64,000 nucleotides of DNA from Citrobacter sp. MGH106 (GTDB lineage: Bacteria; Pseudomonadota; Gammaproteobacteria; Enterobacterales; Enterobacteriaceae): assembly GCF_001037495.1 (NCBI RefSeq), contig NZ_KQ089822.1, positions 1,116,001-1,180,000 on the forward strand, given 5' to 3'. Every line of letters begins with the position of its first letter. Position 1 is the first letter of the stretch. Positions 61,489 through 64,000 of this stretch are shown here, piece after piece. Below the pieces are notes generated by a model, which did no database searches, had not been told where the DNA came from, and saw only the letters and a list, made by a program, of their open reading frames with translations. A program made the position numbers and the translations under genes.

Positions 61489-62406
61489 CTAAACCGTGAA
61501 AATGGCGAAATCGTGAGCCAGTTCGGTCGCCGGAAACAGGGTCCTGCACTCTTCGAGCAAACGCTGGCAGCCTTTTTCATCGTAGCGTGAGCTGACGTGG
61601 GTTATTATCAAACGGCTCACTCCGGCCTCCAGAGCCAACTGAGCGGCTTGTCGGGTAGAGCTGTGTCCACGGCTGTTGGCTTTTTCCTCCATCGACGAAT
61701 CCAGCGTGGTTTCATGAATCATGACATCCACACCTTTTGCCAGCTCGATGGCGGTAGCACACGGTGCGGTATCGCCGAAAATAGCAACAGATTTGCCCGG
61801 TATTGCCGGCGCGAGAAAATCTGCACCGTTAATCGAGCGGCCATCTTCCAGCACGATGCTCTTTCCGGCTTTCAGTTCCTGAAACCAGGGACCCGGTTTC
61901 ACACCCGCAGCCTTTAGTGCTTTAGCGTCAAGCGCGCCGGGTTTGTCATGTTCTTCGACCCGATAGCCGTAACACTCCACAGGGTGTTCCAGTGCGAACG
62001 CAGTAACTTTCCGCAAGCCATCATCCAGAATTTCACCCGCAGTAACTTCCACAATCTCCAGCGGATAATCGGTCCAGGAGCCGCTAAGGTGTAATGCGGT
62101 CTCGGTAAACTCCCGTAATCCTTTCGGACCGTAGAGTGTCAGTGGCTGAACGTTTCCGGCCATCGAACGGCTACACAATAGCCCGGGTAAGCCAAAGAGG
62201 TGATCGCCATGCAGATGGCTGATAAAAATTCGCTCGAGCTTTCCCGGATTAAACGGTGTACTAAGCATCTGGTGCTGCGTCCCTTCGCCGCAATCGAAAA
62301 GCCATAGCCCCGCCTGCGTGGGATGTTGCAGATTCAGTAGTATTGCCGTTACATTGCGTGAGCGAGTGGGAACACCCGCAGACGTGCCTAAAAATAGTAA
62401 TTCCAT
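61489..62406 (-). CDS. rbn: Rbn (ElaC), ribonuclease BN / RNase Z
   Basis: 305 residues from the ATG at 62406 ([17 protein letters not shown]). The frame runs nine codons further up without support. Metallo-beta-lactamase fold zinc enzyme, endo- and exoribonuclease on tRNA 3' ends. Metal motif [10 protein letters not shown], further His in [16 protein letters not shown] and ITHVSSRY, and the Asp/His set of RNase Z enzymes are complete. Divergent from elaA with a 68-base gap. Confidence 0.96.
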   Translation of the reverse strand: MELLFLGTSAGVPTRSRNVTAILLNLQHPTQAGLWLFDCGEGTQHQMLSTPFNPGKLERIFISHLHGDHLFGLPGLLCSRSMAGNVQPLTLYGPKGLREFTETALHLSGSWTDYPLEIVEVTAGEILDDGLRKVTAFALEHPVECYGYRVEEHDKPGALDAKALKAAGVKPGPWFQELKAGKSIVLEDGRSINGADFLAPAIPGKSVAIFGDTAPCATAIELAKGVDVMIHETTLDSSMEEKANSRGHSSTRQAAQLALEAGVSRLIITHVSSRYDEKGCQRLLEECRTLFPATELAHDFAIFTV

Positions 62407-62474
62407 CTTTTGCGTTACACTTTTCGCCATCATTGAGGCAGGGTGTTCAGGTTATCACAACAAAGGGGCAGACA

Positions 62475-62927
62475 ATGATTCACTGGCAAGATCTCCACCA
62501 TACAGAACTGAACGTCCAGCAACTGTATGCCATTCTTCAGCTTCGCTGCGCGGTGTTTGTCGTTGAGCAACAGTGTCCGTATCAGGATGTGGACGGCGAT
62601 GATCTGGTGGGTGAAAACCGTCATATTCTGGGGTGGTATAACGGTCAACTGGTAGCGTATGCGAGGATTCTGAAAAGTGACGAGGATCTGGAGCCGGTAG
62701 TGATTGGTCGAGTGATCGTAAGCGAAGCGTTACGTGGTGAAAAACTGGGTCAACAGCTGATGGCGCAGACGTTGGCATCGTGCTCGCAGCACTGGCCGCA
62801 CAAGGCGTTATATCTCGGCGCACAGGCACATCTGCAATCCTTTTACGCACGCTTTGGTTTTATGCCGGTAACGGATATCTATGACGAAGATGGTATCCCA
62901 CACATAGGCATGGCGCGTGAGGCGTAA
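62475..62927 (+). CDS. elaA: ElaA, GNAT family acetyltransferase
   Basis: 150 residues from the ATG at 62475 (MIHWQDLHHTELNVQQL), with AAAGGGGCAGAC in front. GNAT fold with CoA loop in VIVSEALRGEKLGQQLM and the C-terminal YLGAQAHLQSFYARFGFMPV. Substrate not established. The longer frame upstream runs inside the rbn 5' end and is not a real start. Followed by elaB. Confidence 0.95.
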   Translation: MIHWQDLHHTELNVQQLYAILQLRCAVFVVEQQCPYQDVDGDDLVGENRHILGWYNGQLVAYARILKSDEDLEPVVIGRVIVSEALRGEKLGQQLMAQTLASCSQHWPHKALYLGAQAHLQSFYARFGFMPVTDIYDEDGIPHIGMAREA

Positions 62928-62941
62928 ATAGCCACTGTTGT

Positions 62942-62948
62942 CTATAGT
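62942..62948 (+). promoter_or_regulatory. Candidate sigma-S type -10 of elaB
   Basis: CTATAGT, close to the sigma-S preferred CTATACT, lies 33-39 bases before the elaB ATG. elaB is a stationary-phase gene in E. coli. No clear -35 is seen. Confidence 0.4.
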
Positions 62949-62980
62949 TAGTGGATACGTAAATAGAAAGGGAGAATATA

Positions 62981-63286
62981 ATGTCTTTTCGTTCTGATGA
63001 ATCACGTATTGACGACGACCTGGAACTACTCAGTGAAACGCTGGAAGAAGTGCTGCGTTCATCGGGTGATCCTGCTGACCAGAAGTATCTTGAGCTAAAA
63101 GCGCGCGCTGAGCAGGCGCTGGAGGATGTGAGAAATCGCGTAAGCCATGCCTCTGACAGCTATTATTATCGCGCGAAGCAGGCAGTTTGCCGGGCTGATG
63201 ACTATGTACATGAAAAGCCCTGGCGTGGGATTGGCGTCGGCGCAACGGTCGGTTTAGTGATGGGTTTATTGTTGGCACGGCGATAA
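62981..63286 (+). CDS. elaB: ElaB, C-tail anchored stress protein (YqjD/ElaB family)
   Basis: 101 residues. Acidic, heptad-rich cytoplasmic part (DDLELLSETLEEVLRSSGD) and one membrane helix at the C-terminus (WRGIGVGATVGLVMGLLLARR) with basic residues after it. The YqjD/ElaB family anchors ribosome-binding or stress proteins to the inner membrane in stationary phase. GGGAGAATATA is the ribosome-binding region. Confidence 0.95.
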   Translation: MSFRSDESRIDDDLELLSETLEEVLRSSGDPADQKYLELKARAEQALEDVRNRVSHASDSYYYRAKQAVCRADDYVHEKPWRGIGVGATVGLVMGLLLARR

Positions 63287-63311
63287 ATTCAGCACCCTCT
63301 TCGCAATAGTA

Positions 63312-63341
63312 AGTACTCCCTAAACGGGGGTACTGCTTTTT
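63312..63341 (+). terminator. Terminator after elaB
   Basis: Stem AGTAC-CCC / GGG-GTACT (63312-63320 and 63326-63334, one bulge) followed by a T5 run. Confidence 0.65.
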
Positions 63342-63356
63342 CTGTTCAGTACCCCG

Positions 63357-63362
63357 TATAAT
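63357..63362 (+). promoter_or_regulatory. -10 element of menF
   Basis: Consensus hexamer TATAAT, 29 bases before the menF GTG. No good -35 is visible at 17 bases. Confidence 0.5.
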
Positions 63363-63390
63363 GAGAGGTTTTTAACAGGGAGAGGTCCGC

Positions 63391-64000
63391 GTGCATTCAA
63401 TCACTACTGCGCTGGAAAGTCTGATGCGCCATTTGTCGCAAGAGATACCAGCAGCACCTGGAATTCGTATTTACGATATACCTTTCCCGCTGAACGATGC
63501 ATTTGACGCTTTAGGATGGCTGGCCAGCCAACCCGTCTGGCCGCAGTTTTACTGGCAGCAGCGTAACGGCGATGAAGAAGCTGCTGTGCTGGGAGCTACC
63601 GCCACATTCTCTTCTCTCGAATCTGCCCAGCAGTTTTTACGCCAGCATGAAGATAATCCAGAACTACGGATCTGGGGATTGAATGCGTTCGAGCCTCAAC
63701 GCGGTAATCTACTGTTACCCCGTCTGGAGTGGCGACGCTGCGCAGGAATGGCGACTTTACGGTTACATCTTTATAGTGATGTTTCTCTGCGCGAAGATGC
63801 TGCGCGTGCTGGCGCATTTCTCTCAGCACTTGCCAGTGTTAAGCCACTTCCCACATTGCGCCTGAATTTGATCGGTGAACAGCACTGGCCTGATAAAGCT
63901 GGCTGGACACGCCTGATTGAACTTGCCACGCAAACCATCGCCAGAGAAGATCTCGATAAAGTGGTGCTGGCGAGGGCCACCGATTTACAGTTCTCTCATC
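63391..64000 (+). CDS. menF: MenF, isochorismate synthase (3' truncated by window edge)
   Basis: The frame opens at a GTG at 63391 preceded by GGGAGAGG and runs off the window with no stop; 203 residues are seen of about 430. The visible part begins VHSITTALESLMRHLSQEIPA and includes FYWQQRNGDEEA and DLDKVVLARATDLQ, the N-terminal half of the MenF family. MenF turns chorismate into isochorismate as the first step of menaquinone synthesis. The catalytic C-terminal half is outside the window. Confidence 0.94.
   Translation, partial: MHSITTALESLMRHLSQEIPAAPGIRIYDIPFPLNDAFDALGWLASQPVWPQFYWQQRNGDEEAAVLGATATFSSLESAQQFLRQHEDNPELRIWGLNAFEPQRGNLLLPRLEWRRCAGMATLRLHLYSDVSLREDAARAGAFLSALASVKPLPTLRLNLIGEQHWPDKAGWTRLIELATQTIAREDLDKVVLARATDLQFSH

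Overview
The window is chromosomal DNA of an enteric gamma-proteobacterium. Almost every gene, its length and its order match the yfcA-menF part of the Escherichia coli / Salmonella / Citrobacter backbone. Three places differ from E. coli K-12 as I remember it. A GNAT acetyltransferase sits between hisP and yfcH. A LacI regulator, a three-gene PTS and a split transketolase sit between yfcD and yfcC. A CheV-type protein sits between nuoN and rbn. The last two recall Salmonella gene content, so I place the sequence in the Citrobacter/Salmonella side of Enterobacteriaceae without naming a species.

Layout. 1-3.4 kb: yfcA (5' truncated), epmC, yfcL, and the tRNA-modification gene mnmC on the minus strand. 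3.5-7.3 kb: fabB with FadR- and FabR-type operators, yfcJ, flk (minus). 7.3-14.2 kb: pdxB-usg-truA-dedA, accD, folC-dedD, with an ERIC-type repeat and a terminator between accD and folC. 14.2-17.3 kb: a REP pair, a PurR-type operator, and cvpA-purF-ubiX. 17.4-21.7 kb: argT and hisJ-hisQMP, each transcription unit with a sigma-54 type -24/-12 promoter, and a REP pair between hisJ and hisQ. 21.7-26.3 kb: GNAT gene, yfcH, folX and yfcG on the minus strand; yfcF, yfcE and yfcD on the plus strand.

26.3-31.6 kb is the accessory sugar-catabolic cassette: a divergent LacI/GntR-type repressor, two identical perfect palindromic operators, PTS EIIA, EIIB and Ula-type EIIC, then transketolase N- and C-terminal subunits ending at a strong terminator. 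The likely flow is import and phosphorylation of a ketose-like or branched sugar by the PTS, followed by direct two-carbon transfer by the split transketolase into the pentose phosphate pool. The substrate is unknown.

31.6-42.8 kb: yfcC, pta and ackA on the minus strand (acetate overflow); yfbV, yfbU, hxpA and yfbS on the plus strand; yfbR and alaA on the minus strand. 42.8-45.2 kb holds the AT-rich lrhA regulatory region, lrhA, its terminator and the long nuo leader. 45.2-60.4 kb is the complete 13-gene nuo operon for NADH:quinone oxidoreductase I, with fused nuoCD and an ERIC-type repeat inserted between nuoF and nuoG. 60.4-64.0 kb: a cheV-like gene and rbn on the minus strand, elaA and elaB on the plus strand, and the 5' part of menF.

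The core of the window is central metabolism (fatty acid, purine, folate, vitamin B6, acetate and respiratory chain). I saw no rRNA, tRNA, CRISPR array, insertion sequence or prophage. Comparisons with named genomes are from memory; no database search was run.
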